Assembly: GCA_902493155.1 (NCBI GenBank)
Contig: CABUOE010000077.1
Coordinates: forward strand, 1 to 9,577
Length of the DNA stretch: 9,577 nucleotides
Origin: an uncultured Eubacteriales bacterium
GTDB lineage: Bacteria > Bacillota > Clostridia > Oscillospirales > Ruminococcaceae
Reading direction: 5' to 3'
The position numbers and the translations under genes were made by a program. Within the stretch, counting starts at the first letter, position 1, and each line of letters opens with the position of its first letter. Of this stretch, positions 1 through 5,983 are shown in pieces. The notes under the pieces are model-generated. The model was not told where the DNA came from, searched no databases, and worked only from the letters and a program-made list of their open reading frames with translations.

Positions 1-2
1 AC

Positions 3-224
3 AAAGGCTATTATCTTTTTACCGCCTTTCTCAACAACACCGACACCGATGTCACCCAATTCGGGTATGCGGAACGCAAAAAGGCTATGCGCTATTTTTT
101 AAACCAGCAGGAACGCCGTGTGGAGCTTCGGGAACTGACTGGAACCTGGTCAGACGACCGGTCAAAATTTTATCCGGACGCTGCTTCCATCCGGGAAATC
201 AATCAAATCATCAATAAACAGTAA
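3..224 (+). CDS. 3' end of an unrecognised protein gene
   Basis: This is an open frame entering from the left edge; 73 codons are visible before the TAA at 222-224, and the other two + strand frames hit stops. The visible C-terminus is soluble and charged. It begins with a hydrophobic-aromatic stretch (KGYYLFTAFL), then an Arg/Lys/Glu-rich helix-like part (AERKKAMRYFLNQQERR), and ends INQIINKQ. There is no membrane segment and I do not recognise the family. That it is coding is supported by the plausible amino acid composition and by the terminator hairpin starting 5 bases after the stop. It is convergent with the amylase gene, so it is probably not part of the glycogen operon. Confidence 0.6.
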   Translation, partial: KGYYLFTAFLNNTDTDVTQFGYAERKKAMRYFLNQQERRVELRELTGTWSDDRSKFYPDAASIREINQIINKQ

Positions 225-228
225 AAAG

Positions 229-255
229 CAGGGACGGTTTACGTCCCTGTTTTTT
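229..255. terminator. Bidirectional rho-independent terminator between convergent genes
   Basis: A perfect 8-bp stem (CAGGGACG at 229-236 with CGTCCCTG at 242-249) closes a 5-base loop and is followed by six T at 250-255, the standard intrinsic terminator for the + strand gene ending at 224. On the opposite strand the same stem is followed, after one base, by a run of five T (complement of A223-A227), so it also ends the amylase transcript. The amylase stop codon (254-256) lies inside the T-run, so no spare 3' sequence separates the two genes. Confidence 0.9.
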
Positions 256-2101
256 ATTCCGCAATCTCAACGATCGCACCGCTGTCCGGCCCGATTCGGA
301 TGCCGTGCTCCTCCAAGGAGCAGTTTCCAACCATTTCCAGCACTTTTTTGCCCTTAATCGCTACAAAAGCGTCCTGTGCCCCATGGTTAACAGCAGTTAG
401 CGCTTTTCCGCCGCGCACAAAGGCAATAAGCCCATCCAGCGCTGCCACAAAGCGGAACTCCCCGCTGAATGCCTCCGAGAATTCTTGGCGGATGGCCCCC
501 AACTGCCGGAAAAAGTCGATGAGCTGGCCGTCCTCCCGTTCCCAGGGATAGCAGCGCCGGTTCCAGGGATCGGCAAAGCCGCTCAAGCCCGCCTCATCCC
601 CGTAATAGAGGCAGGGAAATCCCGGAAGGGTATACTGGAGAAGGGCTGCCGTCTGAAAAAGCTTCTTCCCCCGCTCATATTCCTGGGGGGACAGTTGATA
701 GGTCCCCTGCTGGTCGCTGGGCACCGGATGATCCACCCCGAGGCAGGTAATGGCTCGGACGGTATCGTGGGTGGACAGGGAGTTCATCAGCGTATGGACG
801 GCGGGCTCCGGGTAATGGTCGAGAATCTCCATGACCGATTCATAAAAAGCATCGGCATTTCCTTCACGCATAAAGTTTAGGATGGCCGACCGCCAGGGGT
901 AGTTCATCACGCTGTCCAGCTGGTTTCCTAACAGGTAGGGCCTCCGATGTCCGTAGCTGCTTTTGTTGGAAGCGTCCTCCCACACTTCACCGACGATGAA
1001 GGAATCCCGATCCTCCGCTTTCACCCGAAGCCGCAGGGCCTCGAGAAAAGCGTCGGGCAGCTCATCTGCCACATCGAGCCGCCAGCCTTTGACTCCCGCT
1101 TTCATCCAATGAGCGAGTACCCCGTTCTCTCCGCAGATAAACGCAAGATAGTTCGGGTCCGTTTCGTCCACATTGGGCAGGGTGGGAAATCCCCACCAGC
1201 TTTCGTACCGTGTCCGATCCTCGGAAAACTGATACCAGGAGGCATAAGGCGACTCGGAAGATCCAAAAGCCCCTATCGAATCATAATGGCCTTCCTTATT
1301 GAAGTAAACACTGTCGGAACCGGTGTGGGAAAAAACGCCGTCCAGAATAATCGAGATGTCCAGTTTTTCCGCTTCCCGGCAAAGCAGCTCAAAATCCTCC
1401 GCTGTCCCCAGATAGGGATCGATTTTCAGGTAATCGCCGGTATTGTACCGATGATTAGCCGCCGCCTCAAAAATCGGGTTCAGGTACAATACAGTTGTCC
1501 CCAAGGACTTGATATAAGGGAGTTTTTCGATGATTCCGCGAAGATTGCCGCCAAAAAAGTCGGTGGCTTCATATTCGGGATCGTCCTGGGTAAACAATGG
1601 CCGCTCGTACCAGTCTCTGTGAACGAGGCGTTTGTTTTTCGTCTGGGGAAGAGGGTCGTCGCCGCTTTTCCGAAACCGGTCGGGAAAAATCTGATACATG
1701 ACGCCGTTTTCCGGCCAGGACGGGGTACAAAAGTCCTGTCGATAAACGGTGAGCTGCCACTCCGGTAAAAAATCCCCCACCGTAGCGCACGCCTTCTCCC
1801 CTCTTCCGACAAATAGGACGCCGTTTCCCGTTTCTATCTCAAAACGGTAGAAATACAGCCCAGCATCTTCGACAGAAAAGGTAATTCCATATGTGATAGA
1901 ATGATTACCGGCAACGTTTTGGACAAACAGGAGGCGATTTCCCACGTCCTCTCCGTCTTGGCGGAGAATCAGTGCGACACTCTTGGGCCGAAGTGAGGTA
2001 TCCACTGTCAGCCGAAGGGTGATTTCTTCATGCTCTCGTACCGCGCCAAAAGGCACTTTGCAGAATGGGTTCCAAGAATCAAAATAAATGGCCGGCTGCA
2101 A
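254..2101 (-). CDS. Cytoplasmic GH13 alpha-amylase / neopullulanase-like alpha-glucan hydrolase
   Basis: A 615-residue alpha-amylase-family (GH13) enzyme. Residues 1-125 form a beta-rich N-terminal domain of the kind found in neopullulanases and amylopullulanases. The (beta/alpha)8 barrel starts near GVMYQIFPDRF (133-143), and a small C-terminal beta domain follows from about 540. Conserved regions: LNPIFEA (207-213), DGVFSHTG (254-261), GWRLDVADE (339-347) with nucleophile D343, GEVWED (371-376) with acid/base E372, and STHDT (443-447) with D446. Region I has Ser258 and region IV Thr444 where many GH13 enzymes have Asn; all three catalytic acids are intact. There is no signal peptide, so it should act on internal maltodextrin or glycogen. 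The start is a TTG (complement of 2099-2101) with an AAAGGTGG ribosome site 7 bases upstream. It is transcribed divergently from glgB. Exact specificity (alpha-1,4, alpha-1,6 or both; hydrolysis or transfer) cannot be read from the sequence. Confidence 0.93.
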   Translation of the reverse strand: MQPAIYFDSWNPFCKVPFGAVREHEEITLRLTVDTSLRPKSVALILRQDGEDVGNRLLFVQNVAGNHSITYGITFSVEDAGLYFYRFEIETGNGVLFVGRGEKACATVGDFLPEWQLTVYRQDFCTPSWPENGVMYQIFPDRFRKSGDDPLPQTKNKRLVHRDWYERPLFTQDDPEYEATDFFGGNLRGIIEKLPYIKSLGTTVLYLNPIFEAAANHRYNTGDYLKIDPYLGTAEDFELLCREAEKLDISIILDGVFSHTGSDSVYFNKEGHYDSIGAFGSSESPYASWYQFSEDRTRYESWWGFPTLPNVDETDPNYLAFICGENGVLAHWMKAGVKGWRLDVADELPDAFLEALRLRVKAEDRDSFIVGEVWEDASNKSSYGHRRPYLLGNQLDSVMNYPWRSAILNFMREGNADAFYESVMEILDHYPEPAVHTLMNSLSTHDTVRAITCLGVDHPVPSDQQGTYQLSPQEYERGKKLFQTAALLQYTLPGFPCLYYGDEAGLSGFADPWNRRCYPWEREDGQLIDFFRQLGAIRQEFSEAFSGEFRFVAALDGLIAFVRGGKALTAVNHGAQDAFVAIKGKKVLEMVGNCSLEEHGIRIGPDSGAIVEIAE

Positions 2102-2108
2102 ACAGAGA

Positions 2109-2116
2109 CCACCTTT
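2109..2116 (-). promoter_or_regulatory. Ribosome binding site fixing the TTG start of the amylase gene
   Basis: On the - strand AAAGGTGG lies 7 bases before the TTG codon at 2101-2099. No ATG in this frame has a comparable site, and the protein aligns sensibly from this point, so TTG is the likely start. Confidence 0.75.
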
Positions 2117-2177
2117 CTCAATGATATCAAATAAACTTTGGCTTTTTTGATAATAGCTTTGCCGCTTGCCTGCAGGG

Positions 2178-2214
2178 TTATCCGCCGCAGTCCTGCGCCG
2201 GCAGAACCGGATAA
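2178..2214 (-). other. Stem-loop in the amylase mRNA leader
   Basis: TTATCCG at 2178-2184 pairs perfectly with CGGATAA at 2208-2214. The enclosed 23 bases are GC-rich and can form one of two competing small hairpins: CTGC/GCAG at 2193-2204, or the overlapping CGCAG/CTGCG at 2186-2197. In an otherwise AT-rich intergenic region this compact GC block stands out. It lies about 80 to 120 bases downstream of the predicted amylase start point, within a leader of roughly 200 bases. I cannot assign it to a known riboswitch or T-box class. Confidence 0.4.
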
Positions 2215-2271
2215 TGATAAAAAAGCAATGTCAAAATAGGAAAGTATTTTGGCAGGCACATACAATGCAGC

Positions 2272-2295
2272 CAAGTGTTTTCTAAAAAACACTTG
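2272..2295. promoter_or_regulatory. 24-base palindrome downstream of the amylase promoter (operator or leader hairpin)
   Basis: CAAGTGTTTT (2272-2281) and AAAACACTTG (2286-2295) are perfect 10-base inverted arms around a 4-base centre (CTAA). It lies about 5 to 28 bases downstream of the predicted amylase start point, where a repressor would block transcription. LacI-type repressors commonly control maltodextrin genes, but this site lacks their usual central CG, so the protein family is open. It would also form a hairpin at the 5' end of the transcript. Confidence 0.55.
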
Positions 2296-2306
2296 CTATT
2301 GCGTTT

Positions 2307-2335
2307 ATTATACCGAATTTTTTTCAAACTGTACA
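2307..2335 (-). promoter_or_regulatory. Sigma-A-type promoter for the amylase gene
   Basis: On the - strand a perfect TATAAT (2312-2307) lies 17 bases downstream of TGTACA (2335-2330), which matches the TTGACA consensus at four of six positions. Transcription would start near 2300, giving a leader of about 200 bases. The -35 sits inside a 10-base palindrome, ACTGTACAGT (2328-2337). Confidence 0.65.
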
Positions 2336-2354
2336 GTGGAGGGATCTGAAAACT

Positions 2355-2383
2355 TTTACATAAAAATTAGCGTATGTTACAAA
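2355..2383 (+). promoter_or_regulatory. Possible second, upstream promoter for glgB
   Basis: TTTACA (2355-2360), a 17-base spacer and TACAAA (2378-2383) preceded by TGT give an extended -10 layout closely resembling the main glgB promoter 80 bases downstream. AT-rich DNA yields such matches by chance, so support is modest. Confidence 0.35.
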
Positions 2384-2427
2384 AATAATTATAAGGATTT
2401 TACACCAAAGGCGAAAAATGTTTATAG

Positions 2428-2439
2428 GTAAATATTTAC
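2428..2439. promoter_or_regulatory. 12-base palindrome at the glgB -35 region
   Basis: GTAAATATTTAC is its own reverse complement and overlaps the first five bases of the -35 box at 2435-2440. Flanking ATGTTT (2418-2423) and AAACAT (2442-2447) form a second, slightly off-centre inverted pair around it. It may be a regulator site; in AT-rich DNA such a palindrome could also be chance. Confidence 0.35.
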
Positions 2440-2463
2440 AAAAACATATGATTGTGATACAAT
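2435..2463 (+). promoter_or_regulatory. Main sigma-A-type promoter of the glg operon
   Basis: TTTACA (2435-2440) and TACAAT (2458-2463) each match consensus at five of six positions with an optimal 17-base spacer, and TGA directly before the -10 makes it an extended -10 promoter. Transcription should start near 2470, giving a short leader of about 37 bases before the glgB GTG. With no terminator from here to the end of glgA, it should drive glgBCDA. Confidence 0.8.
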
Positions 2464-2478
2464 TATATTGTACACAAT
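2451..2478. promoter_or_regulatory. Dyad operator over the glgB -10 and start point
   Basis: Four 5-base half-sites alternate in orientation: ATTGT (2451-2455), ACAAT (2459-2463), ATTGT (2467-2471), ACAAT (2474-2478). Read as one element, the left arm 2451-2463 and right arm 2467-2478 are perfect inverted copies except for one extra base (A2457), around a 3-base centre TAT. The element covers the -10 and the predicted start point, the usual place for a repressor. It does not match the CcpA cre consensus as I know it. The binding protein is unknown. Confidence 0.55.
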
Positions 2479-2492
2479 GTAACAAATCATTT

Positions 2493-2499
2493 AAGGTGG
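2493..2499 (+). promoter_or_regulatory. Ribosome binding site fixing the GTG start of glgB
   Basis: AAGGTGG lies 7 bases before the GTG at 2507. The ATG at codon 4 would be 16 bases away, too far, so GTG is preferred. Confidence 0.75.
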
Positions 2500-2506
2500 T
2501 AATCAC

Positions 2507-4672
2507 GTGAGTAAAATGATAAAGGAAAAAGAAGAGAATCCGGCGGCCTATTTATTCCATGAAGGCACCAATTATCGGGCGTACGACTACTTAGGATGTC
2601 ACCGGGATGGTGAAACCAACATTTTCCGCGTATGGGCTCCCCATGCCGAAAAGGTATATGTCACCGGCAGCTTCAACAATTGGGAACCCCGCCAGCATGA
2701 GGCGAAGAAAATAACCGCACAGGGGATTTGGGAATGTCGGATTTCCGGCCTTTCTGAATACGATTCCTATAAATTTGTATTGGAAGGGCAGGACGGCAAG
2801 CTCATTTATAAGGCAGACCCTTACGCCGTCCATGCGGAAACCCGCCCCGGGACCGCCTCGAAAATTTACGACATCGCAGGATATGACTGGGGCGACCAGA
2901 AGTGGATGGATAACCGGAAAAACACCCTTCTCTACCACAAACCGGTCAATATCTATGAGCTTCACGCCGGCTCCTGGAGGATGTACCCGGACGGCCAGCC
3001 CTTTTCCTACCGAAAACTGGCGGAAGAGCTGATCCCCTACATCAAGGAGATGGGATACACCCACATCGAACTGATGCCGCTGGGCGAATATCCCTATGAC
3101 AAATCCTGGGGCTATCAGGTGACCGGTTATTTTGCGCCTACATCAAGATATGGCACCCCAAAAGACTTTATGTATTTTGTAGACGCCTGCCATCAGCAGA
3201 ATATCGGTGTTTTGCTGGACTGGGTGCCCGCTCATTTTCCCAAAGATGAATGCGGCCTCTACCGTTTCGACGGAGAGCCCTGTTATGAATATCAGGATCC
3301 CCGAAAAGGGGAACATCCCCATTGGGGCACCATGGTTTTCGACTATGGACGAACCGAGGTGCGGAGTTTCCTCATTTCCAGCGCCTGCAACTGGATCGAG
3401 AACTACCACATTGACGGACTGCGGGTAGACGCGGTGGCATCCATGCTGTATCTCGACTACGGTAAGCAGAACGGTGAGTGGCTTCCTAACAAAGACGGCG
3501 GCAAAGAAAACTTAGAGGCCATCGAGTTTTTGCGGCTGCTCAACAAGTTTGTTTCGGAAAACTACGAGGGCGCCATCATGATTGCGGAGGAATCCACTGC
3601 CTTTCCAAAGGTCACCGCTCCTGTCGCCTACGATGGTTTGGGCTTTACCTTTAAATGGAACATGGGATGGATGAACGACACCATCCGTTATATGCAGACT
3701 GACCCCTTCTTCCGAAAAGGTATCCACGACAACCTGACCTTCAGCATGACCTACGCTTTTTCCGAACATTATGTACTCCCCCTCTCCCACGACGAGGTGG
3801 TTCACGGAAAATGCTCCCTCATCAACAAAATGCCCGGCGAGTACAACGAAAAGTTCGCCAACTTACGTGCCTATATCTCTTATATGTTCGCGCATCCCGG
3901 CAAAAAACTCACCTTTATGGGCCAGGAATTCGCCCAATTCGCCGAATGGAACGAAGAAAAAGAACTGGACTGGATGCTCCTCGACTACGAGATGCACCGC
4001 AAATATCAGGCCTTTTCTAAAGCCCTCAACGACTTTTACCGCCGGACTCCCGCCATGTGGGAATGGGACACTGGCTGGGAAGGCTTCGACTGGATTTCCT
4101 GTGACAACGCCGACCAAAATATCATCTCATTTCTGCGCCGGGATATGGCCGGAAACGAAGTGATCGTCGTCTGTAACTTTTCATCTCTCACCTTGGAGAA
4201 TTATTTCATCGGCGTCCCCCGCCGCGGAAAATACACCGAGATTTTCACCACCGACGACACCCATTTCGGGGGCGGCGGCATCCGAAACGGAGAAGTGTAC
4301 GCGAAGTTAAAGCCCATGCACGGAAAGGACTATTCCCTGAGCTTAACTTTGCCTCCTTTCTCGGCCATTTACCTGTATAAAAAGGCCACCAACCCGAAAA
4401 AACAGGCGGTAGACCAAAAAAAGGCGGCAGAAAGCAAAAAAGACAAGAAAAGGGCCAAAAAATCCACTAAAAAGCAAGCCCCTATGGAAACTTCTTCCCC
4501 AAAGTCCATCCAAAAGGTGGAAACAGAAACCGCCATCCAAACGGTAAGCAAAGGAGAAACCGCCCTGAAAACAGTGGAGAAAAAGCCACAGACTATCCAG
4601 AAATCGGAAAAGCCCTCCCAAAAAGCTTCTTCAAAGTCCAGCGTCAAACGGGTGACTAAAAAACCACAGTAA
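2507..4672 (+). CDS. glgB: 1,4-alpha-glucan branching enzyme GlgB with a Lys-rich C-terminal tail
   Basis: A 721-residue glycogen branching enzyme (GH13_9). It cuts an alpha-1,4 chain and rejoins it as an alpha-1,6 branch on cytoplasmic glycogen. An N-terminal carbohydrate-binding module (CBM48) spans about 22-115 (FRVWAPHAEKVYVTGSFNNW). The catalytic barrel carries DWVPAHF (238-244), DGLRVDAVASML (303-314) with nucleophile D308, IAEEST (359-364) with acid/base E361, and LSHDEVVHGK (426-435) with D429. The all-beta C-terminal domain ends at PPFSAIYLY (616-624). About 95 further residues (from 625) are unlike the core: low complexity, 27 Lys and 2 Arg, with no hydrophobic segments. The GTG start is set by AAGGTGG. 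It is first in the glg operon, directly under the dyad-controlled promoter. Branching function is very secure; the tail's role is unknown. Confidence 0.98.
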   Translation: MSKMIKEKEENPAAYLFHEGTNYRAYDYLGCHRDGETNIFRVWAPHAEKVYVTGSFNNWEPRQHEAKKITAQGIWECRISGLSEYDSYKFVLEGQDGKLIYKADPYAVHAETRPGTASKIYDIAGYDWGDQKWMDNRKNTLLYHKPVNIYELHAGSWRMYPDGQPFSYRKLAEELIPYIKEMGYTHIELMPLGEYPYDKSWGYQVTGYFAPTSRYGTPKDFMYFVDACHQQNIGVLLDWVPAHFPKDECGLYRFDGEPCYEYQDPRKGEHPHWGTMVFDYGRTEVRSFLISSACNWIENYHIDGLRVDAVASMLYLDYGKQNGEWLPNKDGGKENLEAIEFLRLLNKFVSENYEGAIMIAEESTAFPKVTAPVAYDGLGFTFKWNMGWMNDTIRYMQTDPFFRKGIHDNLTFSMTYAFSEHYVLPLSHDEVVHGKCSLINKMPGEYNEKFANLRAYISYMFAHPGKKLTFMGQEFAQFAEWNEEKELDWMLLDYEMHRKYQAFSKALNDFYRRTPAMWEWDTGWEGFDWISCDNADQNIISFLRRDMAGNEVIVVCNFSSLTLENYFIGVPRRGKYTEIFTTDDTHFGGGGIRNGEVYAKLKPMHGKDYSLSLTLPPFSAIYLYKKATNPKKQAVDQKKAAESKKDKKRAKKSTKKQAPMETSSPKSIQKVETETAIQTVSKGETALKTVEKKPQTIQKSEKPSQKASSKSSVKRVTKKPQ
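4526..4585 (+). repeat. Imperfect 30-base tandem duplication in the glgB tail
   Basis: Two adjacent 30-base units encode ETAIQTVSKG and ETALKTVEKK (GlgB residues 674-683 and 684-693). The first nine bases of each unit are identical and about 19 of 30 positions match. A more decayed third unit, PQTIQKSEKP, may follow. It suggests the tail grew by duplication. Confidence 0.45.
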
Positions 4673-4691
4673 GGCTCCCGTCCGAGGAGCC
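4673..4691 (+). other. Hairpin directly after the glgB stop codon
   Basis: GGCTCC (4673-4678) and GGAGCC (4686-4691) form a 6-bp GC-rich stem around a 7-base loop. No T-run follows, so it is not an intrinsic terminator. It may shield or define an mRNA end between glgB and glgC. Confidence 0.4.
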
Positions 4692-4738
4692 CCGCTTCCA
4701 CATTGCAACTACAAGTAAAACAAACGAGGTGTTACGGC

Positions 4739-5947
4739 ATGAAACAGAAAAAAGACATCGTCACCATGCTATTGGCAGGCGGACAGGGCCCCCGGCTCTA
4801 TGTCCTGACAAAAGAAGTGGCCAAACCCGCTGTCCCCTTCGGAGGAAAATACCGCATTATCGATTTTCCCCTGTCGAACTGCGTCAATTCCGGCATCGAC
4901 ACAGTGGGAGTCCTGACCCAGTACCGACCGCTGGAACTCAATTCTTACATCGGAAACGGCCAGCCTTGGGACCTGGACCGAATGAACGGCGGTGTGTATA
5001 TCCTACCGCCCTACGTCAGCGGCAAGGAAGGTAAATGGTATAAGGGAACTGCAGACGCCATCTATCAGAATATCAATTTCATCGAAAAATATGATCCGGA
5101 CAATGTTTTAGTTCTCTCGGGAGACCATATTTACAAGATGGATTATTCCAAAATGCTGGATTTCCACAATAAAAATGAGGCAACTGCCACCATCGCCGTT
5201 CTGGACGTCTCTCTCGAAGAGGCCAGCCGTTTCGGCATCATGAATACCAACGAAGACGGCAGTATCTATGAATTCGAGGAAAAGCCCAAGCAGCCAAAAT
5301 CCACCAAAGCCTCTATGGGCATTTATATCTTCAATTGGCCGAAACTGAGAAAATACCTCATCGATGACGAGGCCAATCCAAAAAGCGACAACGACTTTGG
5401 CAAAAACATCATCCCCGCCATGCTCCAAAATGGTGAGAAGATGATGGCCTACCAGTTCGACGGTTACTGGAAAGACGTTGGAACCATCGAAAGCCTCTGG
5501 GAAGCCAATATGGACCTGTTAAACCCCAAGAGCAACATCAACTTAAACAGCAACCAGTGGAGAATTTACGCCCGAAACGAACCTCATCCGCCCCATTTTA
5601 TGGGCGAACATGCTGATGTGGTAGAATCCATCGTCACCGAGGGCTGCGATATCGACGGGAAACTCTGGTACAGCGTCTTGTTCTCCGGCGTCACTGTAGA
5701 AGAAGGTGCTGAGCTCAATTCCGCCGTCGTCATGAGCAATACCGTCATCCAAAAAGGCGCATCGGTCAAATACGCGATTATCGCGGATGATGCCATTATC
5801 GAGGAAGGCGCCGTGGTGGGCGACGACCCCTGCAACTACCCCGATCCCTCGGAATGGGGCATCGCTGTTGTCGGCCGGGGAGCCATCGTCAAAAAGGGCC
5901 AGGTCGTCAAACCCAAGGAGATGATCGAGCCAGACGCCAACCGATAA
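4739..5947 (+). CDS. glgC: Glucose-1-phosphate adenylyltransferase, catalytic subunit GlgC
   Basis: A 402-residue ADP-glucose pyrophosphorylase. It joins ATP and glucose-1-phosphate to ADP-glucose and pyrophosphate, the committed step of glycogen synthesis. The Rossmann-like nucleotidyltransferase domain (1 to about 260) shows LLAGGQGPRL (11-20), KPAVPFGGKYRIIDF (29-43), LSGDHIYKMDY (126-136) with catalytic D129, FEEKP (179-183) with the sugar-phosphate Lys K182, and DGYWKDVGTIESLWEAN (241-257). A left-handed beta-helix of hexapeptide-like repeats follows (about 290-390). The ATG at 4739 is chosen because GAGGTG (4726-4731) precedes it by 7 bases; an in-frame TTG at 4703 would add 12 residues before the family's usual start. 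Odd: Pro18 replaces the usual Ser/Thr in GGxG(S/T)RL. It lies 66 bases after glgB and 36 before its partner glgD. Confidence 0.97.
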   Translation: MKQKKDIVTMLLAGGQGPRLYVLTKEVAKPAVPFGGKYRIIDFPLSNCVNSGIDTVGVLTQYRPLELNSYIGNGQPWDLDRMNGGVYILPPYVSGKEGKWYKGTADAIYQNINFIEKYDPDNVLVLSGDHIYKMDYSKMLDFHNKNEATATIAVLDVSLEEASRFGIMNTNEDGSIYEFEEKPKQPKSTKASMGIYIFNWPKLRKYLIDDEANPKSDNDFGKNIIPAMLQNGEKMMAYQFDGYWKDVGTIESLWEANMDLLNPKSNINLNSNQWRIYARNEPHPPHFMGEHADVVESIVTEGCDIDGKLWYSVLFSGVTVEEGAELNSAVVMSNTVIQKGASVKYAIIADDAIIEEGAVVGDDPCNYPDPSEWGIAVVGRGAIVKKGQVVKPKEMIEPDANR

Positions 5948-5983
5948 GATTTTTCCCACTTTATATAGATGGAGGTACTAGTT

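Noticed and set aside
947..1768. A 273-codon open frame on the + strand opposite the amylase gene
   Set aside because: It lies wholly antisense to a well-supported GH13 gene, its product has no family-like motifs, and it follows from the codon bias of the real gene. No ribosome site or promoter supports it.
2249..2506. Two 60-codon open frames in the divergent promoter region (one on each strand)
   Set aside because: They overlap the promoters and operators, have AT-driven composition and no ribosome sites.
2102..2506. Catabolite-control (CcpA) cre site expected for sugar-storage genes
   Set aside because: Scanning by eye for TGWAAACGNTWNCA found no acceptable match; the palindromes present have different sequences.
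4703..4738. An upstream in-frame TTG that would extend GlgC by 12 residues
   Set aside because: It has no ribosome site, and the extension covers the GAGGTG site that serves the ATG at 4739, where GlgC proteins normally begin.
4673..4738. Possible terminator between glgB and glgC
   Set aside because: The 6-bp GC hairpin has no following T-run and glgC lacks its own promoter, so read-through is more likely.
5969..5983. An ATG 15 bases upstream of the chosen glgD start
   Set aside because: Its codons overlap the GGAGGT ribosome site serving the ATG at 5984.
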